From Vampirovibrio chlorellavorus (GTDB taxonomy: Bacteria; Cyanobacteriota; Vampirovibrionia; Vampirovibrionales; Vampirovibrionaceae): a stretch of 64,000 nt of DNA. The translations under genes were made by a program, and so were the position numbers. How positions within the stretch are numbered: position 1 is the first letter of the stretch; every line of letters begins with the position of its first letter. The notes beneath the pieces are model-generated. The model searched no databases, was not told the origin of the DNA, and worked only from the letters and a program-made list of their open reading frames with translations. Location of the stretch: assembly GCA_903866275.1 (NCBI GenBank), contig CAIPMU010000016.1, positions 62,001 to 126,000 on the forward strand, read 5' to 3'. This document shows positions 38,233-48,717 of the stretch, piece after piece.

Positions 38233-41200
38233 ACTTTACCCGGCTCTTTATCAGTCGACCGATCATGACCACGCTGGTGATGGTGGGCATTCTGCTGTTT
38301 GGCCTGCTCGGCTACCGGCAGCTCCCCGTGAGCGATTTGCCCAACGTGGACTTTCCCACCATTGTGATCAGTGCCAGCCTGCCCGGCGCCAGCCCGGATA
38401 CCATGGCTTCTTCGGTGGCCACGCCGCTGGAACAGCAATTTACCACTATCGCGGGCATCGACAGCATGAGCTCGTCTAGCGCGCTGGGGAGTACGTCGAT
38501 CACCCTGCAATTTAACCTGACCCGCAGCATTGACGCCGCCGCGCAAGACGTACAAGCCGCCATCTCCACGGCCCTGCGCAAACTACCCAAGGACATGCCC
38601 ACCCCGCCCTCCCTGCGCAAGGTCAACCCCGCCGATCAACCCATCATCTATCTGGCGCTTAGCTCCAGCTATCTGCCGCTGTCTAAAGTGGATGAATACG
38701 CGGAGCAAGTGATAGCCCAACGAATTTCGATGGTAAACGGCGTGGCGCAAGTCTCCGTGTTTGGTTCCCAAAAGTATGCCGTGCGCATTCAGGCTGACCC
38801 CAAGGCGCTCTTCAGCCGAAACATTGGGCTGGATGAACTGGCCACAGTGATTGCCTCCAGCAACGTGAACTTACCCACGGGCGTGTTGTATGGGACACAT
38901 CGTACCTTTACAGTTAAAGCCAACGGCCAGCTCATGGACGCGGCGGCCTATAATCCCTTGCTCATCGCTTATCGCAACGGCTCGCCGGTGTATCTTCGCG
39001 ATTTGGCCACGGTGACGGATAGCGTTGAAAATAATAAAGTCGCCAGCTGGTTCAACGGCACCCGAGGCATTATTCTGGCCGTGCAGCGCCAACCGGGCAC
39101 CAACACCATCGCCATCACCGATCAAATCAAGGCGCTCTTGCCCGACTTTCAAAGCATCCTCCCCTCCGGCGTCAAACTGGATGTGCTGTTCGATCGCTCC
39201 GCGGGCGTGCGCCGCTCAGTGGACGATGTGCAATTCACGCTCGGGCTGACCGTGACGTTGGTCATTTTGGTGATCATGCTCTTTCTACGCAGTGGGCGCG
39301 CCACCATTATTTCCGGTCTGGCGCTGCCGATGTCCATCATTGGTACTTTTGCGGTGATGGCCATGCTGGGCTACAGTCTGGACAACTTATCTCTGATGGC
39401 CATGACACTGGCCACCGGCTTTGTGGTCGATGACGCCATCGTGGTATTGGAAAACATCACCCGCCACATGGAGATGGGCAAACCGGCCCTGGAGGCGGCC
39501 ATTGCAGGGGCCACCGAAATCAGTTTTACCGTGCTCTCCATGACCATTTCGCTGGTGGCCGTGTTCATCCCCATTCTGTTTATGGGCGGCCTCATCGGGC
39601 GGCTATTCAACGAGTTCGCCATGACCATCACCATTTCCATCCTCATCTCCGGCTTTATCTCGTTGAGCCTGACGCCCATGCTGTGCAGCCGTTTTTTGAA
39701 AGTGGAGCACGGAGCCAGCAAGAATCCCATTTTCCAGTTATCCGAACGCTTTTTTGACGGCATGACCAACCTCTACCGCTGGACGCTGGAGCAGGCGCTG
39801 GCCATGCGTCCCCTGATTCTGGGGCTGTTTTTTGCGTTGGTGCTGTTGACCGGATTCATGTTTAATGTGGTGCAAAAAGGCTTTATGCCCACCGAGGACA
39901 CCGGTCAGCTGTTCGGGGCCACCGAAGGCCCACAGGGGATCTCGTTTGACGATATGGTTCGCCATCAGCAGAAACTGGCCGCCATTGTGGCCAAAAACCC
40001 CAATGTATTCTCGGTGATGTCCAGCGTGGATAACGGCAACACGGGCCGCATTTTTGCCGTCCTCAAACCATTTTCCGAACGCAAGGAACGGGTGCCCCAA
40101 ATCATTCAGGCATTACGCCCCAAGCTGGGCCGAGTGCCGGGCATCCGCATTTATCTGCAAGCGCCGCCTTCGATTCGCATGGGCGGACAACTGACCAAAA
40201 GTCTTTACCAGTTCACGCTGCAAAGCCCGGATACAAAAGCGCTGTATCAGGCCACCAACGCCCTGAAAGACAAAATGGACACCATCCCCGGCTTGCAGGA
40301 TGTGAACTCAGATTTGCAGATCACCAACCCGCAGCTCAACGTGGATATCGATCGCGACAAGGCAGCCAGTCTGGGCGTCACCCCGGAACAAATTGAACTG
40401 GCGCTCAGCAACGCCTACGGCACGCGGCAAATTTCCACGATTTACGGCCCCAACAATTACTATCAGGTCATTTTAGAACTTCTACCCCAATACCAAAAGG
40501 ACATTCAGGATCTCACCACGATTTATGTGCGCGGCACCGGGGGCAGCCTCGTTCCGCTGAACGCGGTAGCCCGCATGGTACGCGCCGTGGGGCCGCTTTC
40601 CGTCAACCATTTGGGGCAGTTCCCGGCCACGACCATTTCCTTCAACCTGCAACCCGGCGTTTCACTGGGCCAAAAAACGCAGGAGATCCAGCAACTGGCC
40701 CAATCGCTCTTGCCGCCGTCAGTCAAGAGCAGTTTTCAGGGGAGCGCCCAGGCGTTTCAATCGTCCACCCAAGGGATGGGCTTCCTGCTGATCGTGGCCA
40801 TTCTGGTGATTTATCTGGTGCTGGGCATGTTGTACGAAAGCTTTATTCATCCGGTCACCATTCTCTCCGGCTTGCCCCCCGCCGGACTGGGCGCCTTGCT
40901 CACCCTCTACCTCTTCCACAAGGATTTGGATATTTACGGGTTTCTGGGGCTGATCATGCTGATTGGGATCGTCAAGAAGAACGCCATAATGATGATCGAC
41001 TTCGCGCTGGATGCCCAACGGCAACAGCAAAAAACCGCGGAAGCCGCGATTTATGAAGCCTGTCTGGTTCGGTTCAGACCCATTATGATGACCACTCTGG
41101 CCGCCCTGATGGGGGCGCTCCCATTGGCCATCGGGCTGGGGGCCGGATCGGAATCCCGACAAACCTTAGGCTTGGCCGTCTTTGGTGGCCTGCTGGTGTC

Positions 41201-41309
41201 CCAGTTGCTCACGCTATACATTACCCCGGTCCTTTATATTTATCTGGATCATCTGGGTCAGCGTTTCTCACGCCCATCGAAACGCATGATGGCCGCTGTT
41301 CAGCCTTAA
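38229..41309 (+). CDS. RND multidrug efflux permease (MdtB/MdtC/AcrB family)
   Basis: 1026 aa; FISRPIMTTLVMVGILLFGLLGYRQLPVSDLPNVDFPTI, VDDAIVVLENI, LIGIVKKNAIMMIDFALD. Confidence 0.95.
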   Translation: MNFTRLFISRPIMTTLVMVGILLFGLLGYRQLPVSDLPNVDFPTIVISASLPGASPDTMASSVATPLEQQFTTIAGIDSMSSSSALGSTSITLQFNLTRSIDAAAQDVQAAISTALRKLPKDMPTPPSLRKVNPADQPIIYLALSSSYLPLSKVDEYAEQVIAQRISMVNGVAQVSVFGSQKYAVRIQADPKALFSRNIGLDELATVIASSNVNLPTGVLYGTHRTFTVKANGQLMDAAAYNPLLIAYRNGSPVYLRDLATVTDSVENNKVASWFNGTRGIILAVQRQPGTNTIAITDQIKALLPDFQSILPSGVKLDVLFDRSAGVRRSVDDVQFTLGLTVTLVILVIMLFLRSGRATIISGLALPMSIIGTFAVMAMLGYSLDNLSLMAMTLATGFVVDDAIVVLENITRHMEMGKPALEAAIAGATEISFTVLSMTISLVAVFIPILFMGGLIGRLFNEFAMTITISILISGFISLSLTPMLCSRFLKVEHGASKNPIFQLSERFFDGMTNLYRWTLEQALAMRPLILGLFFALVLLTGFMFNVVQKGFMPTEDTGQLFGATEGPQGISFDDMVRHQQKLAAIVAKNPNVFSVMSSVDNGNTGRIFAVLKPFSERKERVPQIIQALRPKLGRVPGIRIYLQAPPSIRMGGQLTKSLYQFTLQSPDTKALYQATNALKDKMDTIPGLQDVNSDLQITNPQLNVDIDRDKAASLGVTPEQIELALSNAYGTRQISTIYGPNNYYQVILELLPQYQKDIQDLTTIYVRGTGGSLVPLNAVARMVRAVGPLSVNHLGQFPATTISFNLQPGVSLGQKTQEIQQLAQSLLPPSVKSSFQGSAQAFQSSTQGMGFLLIVAILVIYLVLGMLYESFIHPVTILSGLPPAGLGALLTLYLFHKDLDIYGFLGLIMLIGIVKKNAIMMIDFALDAQRQQQKTAEAAIYEACLVRFRPIMMTTLAALMGALPLAIGLGAGSESRQTLGLAVFGGLLVSQLLTLYITPVLYIYLDHLGQRFSRPSKRMMAAVQP

Positions 41310-41548
41310 TCCATGTTTCGCCTCATTATATACTGGACAGCTTGAGCAGACCTCTCTATCATTTGTATAAATTATGTTTAAAACCTAATCTCTGCACTGT
41401 AACAAAAGCCCACATAAAACTTGACCTTAGTTCTTCAGACGATATTATTTAATGGAATCCTTAAACTCGTCCATCTTTTAAGTTCGTTTTTTACCATCCG
41501 TCATATATCTTAAATGCCACAATTTAATATAAGGGATATTCCAAACCA

Positions 41549-42289
41549 ATGTCTCTACTCGACGTCGCCGCGCCACAAATCCGGCTGAAAACGCCATTAG
41601 TTGATCCATTTATCAATGAACAACTTCGCCAGAACGAAGATCCTTATCAACTCTCCCGCGAACTGAACTGTTCTGTGGATAAGCCTATTCAATGGTTTTT
41701 TAAACGGGTGCTGGATTACAGCCTGGGCCTGACCGCTTTGCTCCTATCCGCGCCCCTGTTGCTGCTCATCGCCATTGGCATCAAGCTGGATTCCCCCGGC
41801 CCCATTCTGTTTAAACAGACCCGCATCGGCATGAACGGTCGCCGGTTCGATATGTTCAAATTCCGCAGCATGTACACCGATGCGGAACAACGGCTTGAAA
41901 AGCTGATGGCTCAGAACGAATCGGGCAATGGTATGTTCAAAATGGCCAACGATCCCCGCGTGACCCGCTTGGGCAACGTCCTGCGCAAATTCAGCCTGGA
42001 TGAACTGCCACAGATTTTCAACGTGCTGCGCGGCGAGATGAGTCTGGTCGGCCCCCGTCCGCCCCTGCTGCGCGAACTAGAATTCTACGAACCGTGGCAC
42101 TACGTCCGTTTCGGTTCACTACCCGGCATGACCGGCCTGTGGCAAGTCAGCGGGCGCTCCAACATCAAAAACTTCGATCAAGTGGTGCAACTCGATTACC
42201 AATACATCAGCCAATGGCACTTCCCGCTGGATTTGAAACTCATCCTGAAAACCATCCCGGCGGTGCTTTTTGCCAAGGGCGCGCATTAA
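41549..42289 (+). CDS. Undecaprenyl-phosphate sugar phosphotransferase (bacterial sugar transferase family)
   Basis: [73 protein letters not shown]. Confidence 0.94.
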   Translation: MSLLDVAAPQIRLKTPLVDPFINEQLRQNEDPYQLSRELNCSVDKPIQWFFKRVLDYSLGLTALLLSAPLLLLIAIGIKLDSPGPILFKQTRIGMNGRRFDMFKFRSMYTDAEQRLEKLMAQNESGNGMFKMANDPRVTRLGNVLRKFSLDELPQIFNVLRGEMSLVGPRPPLLRELEFYEPWHYVRFGSLPGMTGLWQVSGRSNIKNFDQVVQLDYQYISQWHFPLDLKLILKTIPAVLFAKGAH

Positions 42290-42330
42290 TCAAATCGTAT
42301 TGAGTCAATTTTTGAATGACTCCCATCTTT

Positions 42331-42368
42331 ATTGCTGAACGCCCTCGGAGTGGATGGCGTTCAGCAAT
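42331..42368. repeat. 13-bp perfect inverted repeat between the sugar transferase and WecG-family genes
   Basis: attgctgaacgcc (42331-42343) / ggcgttcagcaat (42356-42368). Confidence 0.85.
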
Positions 42369-42410
42369 CCCAATTTATTAACCCGCCAATTAATGAATCA
42401 GAGAGTACCG

Positions 42411-43265
42411 ATGTCGATCCTCACGCCTATCGCCCCGCCCAAACCCCAGGAAGAATTGAAAGTCGCCCCGAAAGCCCGTCAGGTGATGATTGAATCCATC
42501 CCGGTGACGGATTACCCCACCCGCGAAGCGTTACTGCAAGCCATTGTGGACGAGGCCAAGCGGCCTGGCACGAGCGTGTGCCTGGGCATGAACGCCCACA
42601 ACGCCAACATGGCGCACAAAAATCTCTTCCTGAAAAAACTCTACCAGCGCGCGGAAATTGTGTATTGCGATGGGGCGGGCGTCATTTTGGCCTCCAAACT
42701 GCTGGGCGATAAAATCCCGGTGCGCTATGCCAACGGGGACTGGTTCTTTGAAATGTGGGATTATTTTGCCGCGCAAAACTGCACCACCTATTATCTGGGC
42801 AGCGCGCCGGGCATTGCCCTGAAGGGGCTGAATATGTACGAGGCCACCCGCAGCAAGCACACCGTGCTGGGCGTGCATCACGGCTATGTGCTGAACGATC
42901 CCGAACTGGAAGCGCAAGTGATTGCCGAAATTAACGCCCTAAAACCGGATGTGCTTTTTGTCGGTTTTGGCTGCCCCTTGCAAGAAGAATGGATTGCCAA
43001 GCACTTGCATGAGCTGAACGTAGGCCTGTGCTACGCCATTGGGGCCAGCATGGATTACGTGGTGGGCGTGAAACCGCGCCCACCCGAGTGGCTGGGCAAT
43101 ATCGGCGGCGAATGGCTGTTCCGCCTCTTCTGCGAACCCAAACGCCTGTACCACCGATATTTGGTGGGCAACCCCTGGTTTCTGGGCCGCGTGGCCCTCA
43201 GCGCCGTAGGACAAAAATTAACGGGCAGCATCAAAGCGCCACTCACCCCCGCCGCTCGCCATTAA
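42411..43265 (+). CDS. WecG/TagA/CpsF-family glycosyltransferase
   Basis: AEIVYCDGAGVILASKLLG, YYLGSAPGIA, LFVGFGCPLQEEWI, GVKPRPPEWLGNIGGEWLFRLFCEPKRLYHRYLVG. Start 42411 or 42393 rather than 42354, which lies in the hairpin. Confidence 0.93.
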   Translation: MSILTPIAPPKPQEELKVAPKARQVMIESIPVTDYPTREALLQAIVDEAKRPGTSVCLGMNAHNANMAHKNLFLKKLYQRAEIVYCDGAGVILASKLLGDKIPVRYANGDWFFEMWDYFAAQNCTTYYLGSAPGIALKGLNMYEATRSKHTVLGVHHGYVLNDPELEAQVIAEINALKPDVLFVGFGCPLQEEWIAKHLHELNVGLCYAIGASMDYVVGVKPRPPEWLGNIGGEWLFRLFCEPKRLYHRYLVGNPWFLGRVALSAVGQKLTGSIKAPLTPAARH

Positions 43266-43312
43266 CGGGCCCATTCAGCGCTTAACGCGGTTCAAAACAT
43301 TTAACCATTACC

Positions 43313-43346
43313 AAACAGGATGCAGCCCAAGTTGCATCCTGTTTTT
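43313..43346 (+). terminator. Rho-independent terminator
   Basis: aaacaggatgca/tgcatcctgttt stem followed by T run, after the WecG-family gene. Confidence 0.85.
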
Positions 43347-43576
43347 GATGAGTCCACCAATCGTGCGGCATCATTGGGCTTGATATGCTGAAAAATCATT
43401 GTTTTACTTCGCTATGCTTTCAATCAATGCAATGTTAAATTGGCCTGAGGGCTTCATAATTGAATTTTATAAAAACTACGAATTTTAAAATCTCCATTTT
43501 TAAAATCGCCACTTTATAATTCATACTCAGGTAGCCTCCGCACCTTACCCCACAAAAAAGGAAAAGGTCTGTCAGC

Positions 43577-44140
43577 TTGAAGCGTTTCAATGACCAAAAT
43601 CAACCCATCCAACCGCTGCCACTTCGCCAAATTGCAATTGGCAATGCGGCTGAATTTGAACGCTACAAACCCGGCATTCAAGCCTTGCTCGCCATTTACC
43701 AAAAGGTGCTATTGGATGATTTCTGCAATCCCAATCCGACGTTATTGGTAGACAATGTGGGCACTTATGTCCCCTGGTTGTGGATTTTAGCAGATGCGAA
43801 TGAGCGCGTTTACGCCATTGGGGGCTTGAGCCCTATTATTCCCGGCCGCCATGCCTATGTGCATGGGGTGAGCCACCCCGACAGCCGAAGACACCCCGCC
43901 GTGCGAGCCTTGGGAGAATGGATTTTAAACGTGGCTTTTACCGAATTAAACGTCCATAAAGTCAAAGCCGAAATAGAGGCGACTAATTGGGGGGCCAAAG
44001 GGTTTTGCCGCCGCATGGGCTTTATCCGCGAGGCGCACTTTCGCCGCGACAACCTCGTCAACGGCCAGTGGCAGGATGTGCTGATTTACTCGCTCTTTGC
44101 CGAACAGTGGCAGTCCCATAGGTCGCCAGTAGCCAGATAG
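43577..44140 (+). CDS. GNAT-family N-acetyltransferase (RimJ/RimL-like)
   Basis: VHGVSHPDSRRHPAVRALGEWILNVAFTELNVHKVKAEIEATNWGAKGFCRRMGFIREAHFRRDNLVNGQWQDVLIYSL. Confidence 0.82.
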   Translation: MKRFNDQNQPIQPLPLRQIAIGNAAEFERYKPGIQALLAIYQKVLLDDFCNPNPTLLVDNVGTYVPWLWILADANERVYAIGGLSPIIPGRHAYVHGVSHPDSRRHPAVRALGEWILNVAFTELNVHKVKAEIEATNWGAKGFCRRMGFIREAHFRRDNLVNGQWQDVLIYSLFAEQWQSHRSPVAR

Positions 44141-44290
44141 AGCCAGCTAGATCAATCAGCAGCATGTTCACCCTTACGCCATTAAGTTTGCCGGGCCGCC
44201 TAATCACCTTTACACGGAAACCGGGCTTTGCTACAGTAGACGCAGGATTTGCCCCTTTCCAGAAACTTCCCAGAACTTGAGCCTGCGACT

Positions 44291-44983
44291 ATGTCCTCCC
44301 CCGCCCAGCCCACTCAGCCTTATCTTGCCCCCGAAGCGATGGCCGCCACTCCGTTGGCCCTGCGCCAAAGCGTGGCAGAAGCCGCGCGCACCATGCACGC
44401 CTGGGGCTGCACACCGGCCACTAGTTCCAATTTTTCGGCCCGCGAAATGGGGAGCGCGCACTTTGCCATCTCAGTCTCAGGGCTGCACAAAAGCAAATTA
44501 ACCGCCGAAGACTTCCTGGAAGTGGACTTCCAAGGGACGATCCTCAACCCGGAGCAAGCCCATTTACGTCCTTCCGCCGAAACCTTGCTGCATGCGCTAG
44601 TGTACCAGCAATTCCCGGAAACCCAAACGGTGCTGCACAGCCATTCGGTCAATTGCACGGTGCTATCCAAGCTCTACGAAGCCGACGGTGGCGTGTGGCT
44701 GAAGCAATTTGAACTGCTCAAGGCCTTTGAAGGCATCACCACGCACGATATCGCGCTATGGCTGCCCATTTTCCCCAATAGCCAGGATATGCCTGCGCTG
44801 GCGCAAACAGTTCGCACCGCTCTGCCAGAGTGCCTGCCGGTTTACGGTTTTCTGCTGGCGGGCCACGGGCTGTACACCTGGGGAGCGTCCCCGGCCCAAG
44901 CCCTGCGCCACGCGGAAGCCTTCGAGTTCCTGTTTGAATCCATCCTGAAATTGAGGTCTCATGGCTACGCTGACTATTCCTGA
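44291..44983 (+). CDS. mtnB: Methylthioribulose-1-phosphate dehydratase
   Basis: Class II aldolase-like; WGCTPATSSNFSARE, VLHSHSVNCTVLS, LLAGHGLYTWGASPAQALRHAEAFEFL; neighbours mtnD and mtnC. Confidence 0.92.
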   Translation: MSSPAQPTQPYLAPEAMAATPLALRQSVAEAARTMHAWGCTPATSSNFSAREMGSAHFAISVSGLHKSKLTAEDFLEVDFQGTILNPEQAHLRPSAETLLHALVYQQFPETQTVLHSHSVNCTVLSKLYEADGGVWLKQFELLKAFEGITTHDIALWLPIFPNSQDMPALAQTVRTALPECLPVYGFLLAGHGLYTWGASPAQALRHAEAFEFLFESILKLRSHGYADYS

Positions 44984-45509
44984 TCAACAAAGCACCCTCA
45001 CCGCGTTTGAAGACATTCGCGCTTATTTGGCCGCACGCGGCGTGTGGATCGATCGCTGGACTGCCAGCCATCCCTTTGCCGATGATGCCAGTCAGGATGA
45101 GATTTTGGCGGCATACGCGCATGTGTTGCAGCCCTTGATGGCCCAGCACGGCTACCAGACCGCCGATGTCATTTCGGTGCATGCCCAAACGCCTAATTTG
45201 CCCGAAATTCGGGCCAAGTTTTTGCGAGAGCACACCCACACCGAAGACGAAGTGCGCTTTTTCGTGGACGGACAAGGCTACTTCTGGTTTAACCTGCCGG
45301 AAGCTGAGAACGGCCCGGAGCCGGTATTTTGCGTGAAGTGCGAGGCCGGAGATATTTTATCAGTGCCCGCCAACGTGAAACACTGGTTTGATTTAGGCCC
45401 GGTCGCCTTTGTAAAAACCATCCGCATTTTCACGGATTCATCAGGCTGGACGCCCCATTACACCGATTCGGGTGTAGATGCCCGTTATCTGGGCGCTGCC
45501 GTAGGTTAG
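44961..45509 (+). CDS. mtnD: Acireductone dioxygenase
   Basis: REHTHTEDEVRFFVDGQGYFWF, VPANVKHWFDLGP cupin metal ligands. Confidence 0.95.
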   Translation: MATLTIPDQQSTLTAFEDIRAYLAARGVWIDRWTASHPFADDASQDEILAAYAHVLQPLMAQHGYQTADVISVHAQTPNLPEIRAKFLREHTHTEDEVRFFVDGQGYFWFNLPEAENGPEPVFCVKCEAGDILSVPANVKHWFDLGPVAFVKTIRIFTDSSGWTPHYTDSGVDARYLGAAVG

Positions 45510-45674
45510 CCGTATTCACTGTTTAAATTCATTGAATTAAAATAGTGAAAACTGAAAACGTTAAATTGAAGATGGTTTGAATAAAGCACTAAAATGAACC
45601 CCTTCAATTTCCTCATCGAACATTATATTTAAACACCCTGAGAAACCGACTGACTTTAAAGGACGCCCGCGCGC

Positions 45675-46376
45675 ATGATTCGCTTTATTTTGACGGATAT
45701 TGAAGGCACCACCACCGAGATCAACTTTGTGCATCAGGTGCTGTTTCCCTATGCCGCAGAGCGCTTGGCCGATTTTGTGAACGCGCATGCCCACGACCCG
45801 GCGGTGCAGCAATGCCTCACCCGCGTGAAAGAAACGGTAGAGGCCGAGGATCAGCGGCCCATTGGCAAGGCGGAAGCCATTGAAACCCTACTACACTGGA
45901 TTCAAACGGATCGCAAGCACACCGCGCTCAAGCTCTTGCAAGGCATGATCTGGAAAACAGGATTTGAGGAAGGACACTACCAAGGACACCTCTACCCGGA
46001 TGTCCCCGTGGCGCTGGAACGCTGGAAGCAACAAGGTTTGGGGCTGGGCATTTATTCCTCCGGTTCGGTGCAGGCCCAGCAGTTGCTGTTTGCCCATTCC
46101 GTGGCTGGCGATTTAACCCCTTATTTCTCGCATTATTTTGATACCGAAGTGGGCGGCAAAAAAGAGGTGCTCTCTTATCAGAATATCGCCCAAACGCTCA
46201 ATTTAGCGCCGCAGGAAATTCTATTTCTCTCCGATGTGGTGGCCGAACTCGATGCCGCCAAAGCCGCCGAGTTTCAGGTCACCCAACTGGTGCGGGAGTG
46301 CAACATGCAAACCGGCGCTCACCCCACAGCCAGCGATTTTTCCAACTTGCTGGCGACCCCGGCCAATTCCATTTAA
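45675..46376 (+). CDS. mtnC: Acireductone synthase (enolase-phosphatase E1)
   Basis: FILTDIEGTTTEINFVHQVLFPYA, YSSGSVQAQQLLFAHS, FLSDVVAELDAAKAAEFQ (HAD). Confidence 0.94.
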   Translation: MIRFILTDIEGTTTEINFVHQVLFPYAAERLADFVNAHAHDPAVQQCLTRVKETVEAEDQRPIGKAEAIETLLHWIQTDRKHTALKLLQGMIWKTGFEEGHYQGHLYPDVPVALERWKQQGLGLGIYSSGSVQAQQLLFAHSVAGDLTPYFSHYFDTEVGGKKEVLSYQNIAQTLNLAPQEILFLSDVVAELDAAKAAEFQVTQLVRECNMQTGAHPTASDFSNLLATPANSI

Positions 46377-46413
46377 TTGAGATCCACTGAACTGAAAATT
46401 AACGACAAAATAA

Positions 46414-47352
46414 CTAACCCGCTTCGCGGGAAATATCGCCGGGGGAGAACATGTTTTTAATGATATGCCAGGCCAGCGCCGGGTTTTCTTTCAGGCGGCG
46501 CAGGGAATAGGCGTACCATTGCTGGCCAAAGGGCACATAAACGCGCAATCGATGCCCGCCATCCAGAATAATATTGCGCAATTCAGGATCCACACCCAAC
46601 AGCATCTGGAATTCGTATTCCTCTTTTTTGGAATGATGCAGATCAATCAGGCGCATAGCCTCCCAGACCAGTTCTTCGTTGTGGGTGGCGATGCCCACAT
46701 AGGCGCGGTTCTTCAGCATGTCTTCCAGAATCAGGGTGTAATTTTTATTGATCAACGCGTGATCTTTAAAGGCAATTTGCCGGGGCTCCACATAAATGCC
46801 CTTGCACAGCCGGAAGTTGGCTTTCACGCCCAGCCGTTCCAGATCGTTGCACACTTGGCGGGTATCGCCCAGAGTGCGGCGCAAATAGGCTTGCAGCACC
46901 ACGCCCACGTTATCGTACTTGCGGCGCAGTTTTAAATAAATATTCAAAGTGTCCGAGGTGCAGGCGGAATCTTCCATGTCGATGCGCACAAAATTCCGAT
47001 ACTTCGCCGCCGTGGAGACCAGGTCTTCCATAATTTCGATGCACAGCGTTTGATCCAACAGCAGGCCCATTTGCGAGAGCTTGACCGAAATGTTGGCATC
47101 GAGCCCTTCTTTGGCCAAGGCCCCCAGAATGGATTTATACTCCTGAGCCGCTTGCAGGGCCTCTTCCCGGTGATGAATAAACTCGCCCAACACATCCACG
47201 GTGGCCAACATGCCCTGCTGATTCAGACGGCGCACGGTATCGAGCATCTGCGCCTGGGTTTCCCCGGCCACGTAACGCGCCGCAAAGCGCTTCACCAAGG
47301 GCTTGGGAGCCAAGGGCAACAACATCACCACCAACTGATTAAACCAATGCAC
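46414..47352 (-). CDS. Proline dehydrogenase
   Basis: ISVKLSQMGLLLDQ, VRIDMEDSACTSDTLNIYLKLR, KGIYVEPRQIAFKDHALINKNY, YVPFGQQWYAYSLRRLKENP. Confidence 0.93.
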   Translation of the reverse strand: MHWFNQLVVMLLPLAPKPLVKRFAARYVAGETQAQMLDTVRRLNQQGMLATVDVLGEFIHHREEALQAAQEYKSILGALAKEGLDANISVKLSQMGLLLDQTLCIEIMEDLVSTAAKYRNFVRIDMEDSACTSDTLNIYLKLRRKYDNVGVVLQAYLRRTLGDTRQVCNDLERLGVKANFRLCKGIYVEPRQIAFKDHALINKNYTLILEDMLKNRAYVGIATHNEELVWEAMRLIDLHHSKKEEYEFQMLLGVDPELRNIILDGGHRLRVYVPFGQQWYAYSLRRLKENPALAWHIIKNMFSPGDISREAG

Positions 47353-47453
47353 AACAGGCCTCTATCTCTAACGTTCCATCACCACGGCAATTGCACTCAT
47401 CATACCTAAAAAACCACGAACTGGGCACCAAGCCGTGCAAAATCACTCTAGAC

Positions 47454-47481
47454 TGTGATTCCCGTTAAATCGGGAATCACA
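47454..47481 (-). terminator. Candidate hairpin downstream of an acyl-CoA dehydrogenase
   Basis: tgtgattcccg-ttaaat-cgggaatcaca, 11-bp stem; no clear U tract. Confidence 0.4.
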
Positions 47482-47514
47482 ATCCATTAATGCAATTGAA
47501 CGCTGAACGCCCTG

Positions 47515-48717
47515 CTAGCTGCGGGCCGAGAGGCGCTCAATGGGGGTCATGGGGCTGCCAGGGCCGTTGGCCGGACGAATCCCCAACTCATCCTGAGACA
47601 GTATGATGCGGTGGATCTGGCTAGTACCCTCGTACAGGTTTAACACGCGGCCATCGCGGTAATAGCGCGCCGCCGGGTATTCCTCGGAGAAGCCGTAGCC
47701 GCCGAAGATCTGCACCGCACTGTTGGTGGCCCGAATGGCCGCCTCAGAGCAGAATAGTTTGGCCATCGAGGTTTCCCGAGTGTTGCGCACGCCCTTGTCT
47801 TTTAAATGGGCCGCGCGGAGGACTAAAAAGCGTCCCGCTTCGCAGTCGGCGGCCATATCGGCGATCATGTGCTGAATCATCTGGAATTCGCCGATTTTCT
47901 GGCCAAAGGCTTCGCGCTCCATGGCATACTTGGTAGAAATATCGATACAGGCCTGATTCACGCCCACCGCGCCCGCAGCGACGCTAAAGCGCCCTTGATC
48001 CAGGCTGTACATGGCGATTTTAAAACCATCGCCAAACTTGCCCAGCATTTGCGATTTATGCACCCGCACGTTGTCAAAAAACAGCTCGGAGGTCACTGAG
48101 GCATGCAGGCCCAGCTTGGGTTTAATCTCGCGGGTGGTGAAGCCAGGTGTATCCGTCTCCACCAGAAAGGCGCAGATCCCTTTGTGACCCTTGGACTTAT
48201 CGGCTTGGGCAATGACCAGCGCCAATTGGGAGATACACCCGTTGGAAATCCAGGTTTTCTGCCCGTTGAGGACATAATAATCGCCGTCTTCGGTGGCGGT
48301 GGTTTGCTGATTCCCGGCATCGCTGCCCGCGTTGGGCTCGGTCAGGCCAAAGCAGCCAATCAGTTCACCCGTGGCCATGCGGGGCAGGTACTTCATCTTC
48401 TGTTCTTCAGTGCCGTATTCCAGAATGGGTTTTTCCACCAGCGAAATTTGCACCGAAAACAGGGTGCGCGTGGATGAGCAAACCCGCGCGATTTCCTCGG
48501 TCATCAAGGCGTAAGAGATGTGATCAATGCCCTGTCCGCCATATTTTTCGGGCAAAATGGCGCTGAAAAAGCCTTGCTCGCCGATTTTTTTGAGCAGGTC
48601 AAAGTCAAACCGGCAAGCCTGATCGTTGGCCGCAGCCACGGGGGCAATCTCGCTATCGGCAAAATCCTTGGCCCACTGCCAAATCTGCCGTTGCTCCTCG
48701 GTTAAATCAAAATTCAT
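47515..48717 (-). CDS. Acyl-CoA dehydrogenase
   Basis: IGCFGLTEPNAGSDAGNQQTTA, GQKTWISNG, AVQIFGGYGFSEEYPAARYYRDGRVLNLYEGTSQIHR. Confidence 0.95.
   Translation of the reverse strand: MNFDLTEEQRQIWQWAKDFADSEIAPVAAANDQACRFDFDLLKKIGEQGFFSAILPEKYGGQGIDHISYALMTEEIARVCSSTRTLFSVQISLVEKPILEYGTEEQKMKYLPRMATGELIGCFGLTEPNAGSDAGNQQTTATEDGDYYVLNGQKTWISNGCISQLALVIAQADKSKGHKGICAFLVETDTPGFTTREIKPKLGLHASVTSELFFDNVRVHKSQMLGKFGDGFKIAMYSLDQGRFSVAAGAVGVNQACIDISTKYAMEREAFGQKIGEFQMIQHMIADMAADCEAGRFLVLRAAHLKDKGVRNTRETSMAKLFCSEAAIRATNSAVQIFGGYGFSEEYPAARYYRDGRVLNLYEGTSQIHRIILSQDELGIRPANGPGSPMTPIERLSARS

Noticed and set aside
44141-44290. Possible SAM riboswitch before the methionine-salvage genes
   Set aside because: No recognisable SAM-I/II/IV conserved core could be found by eye.
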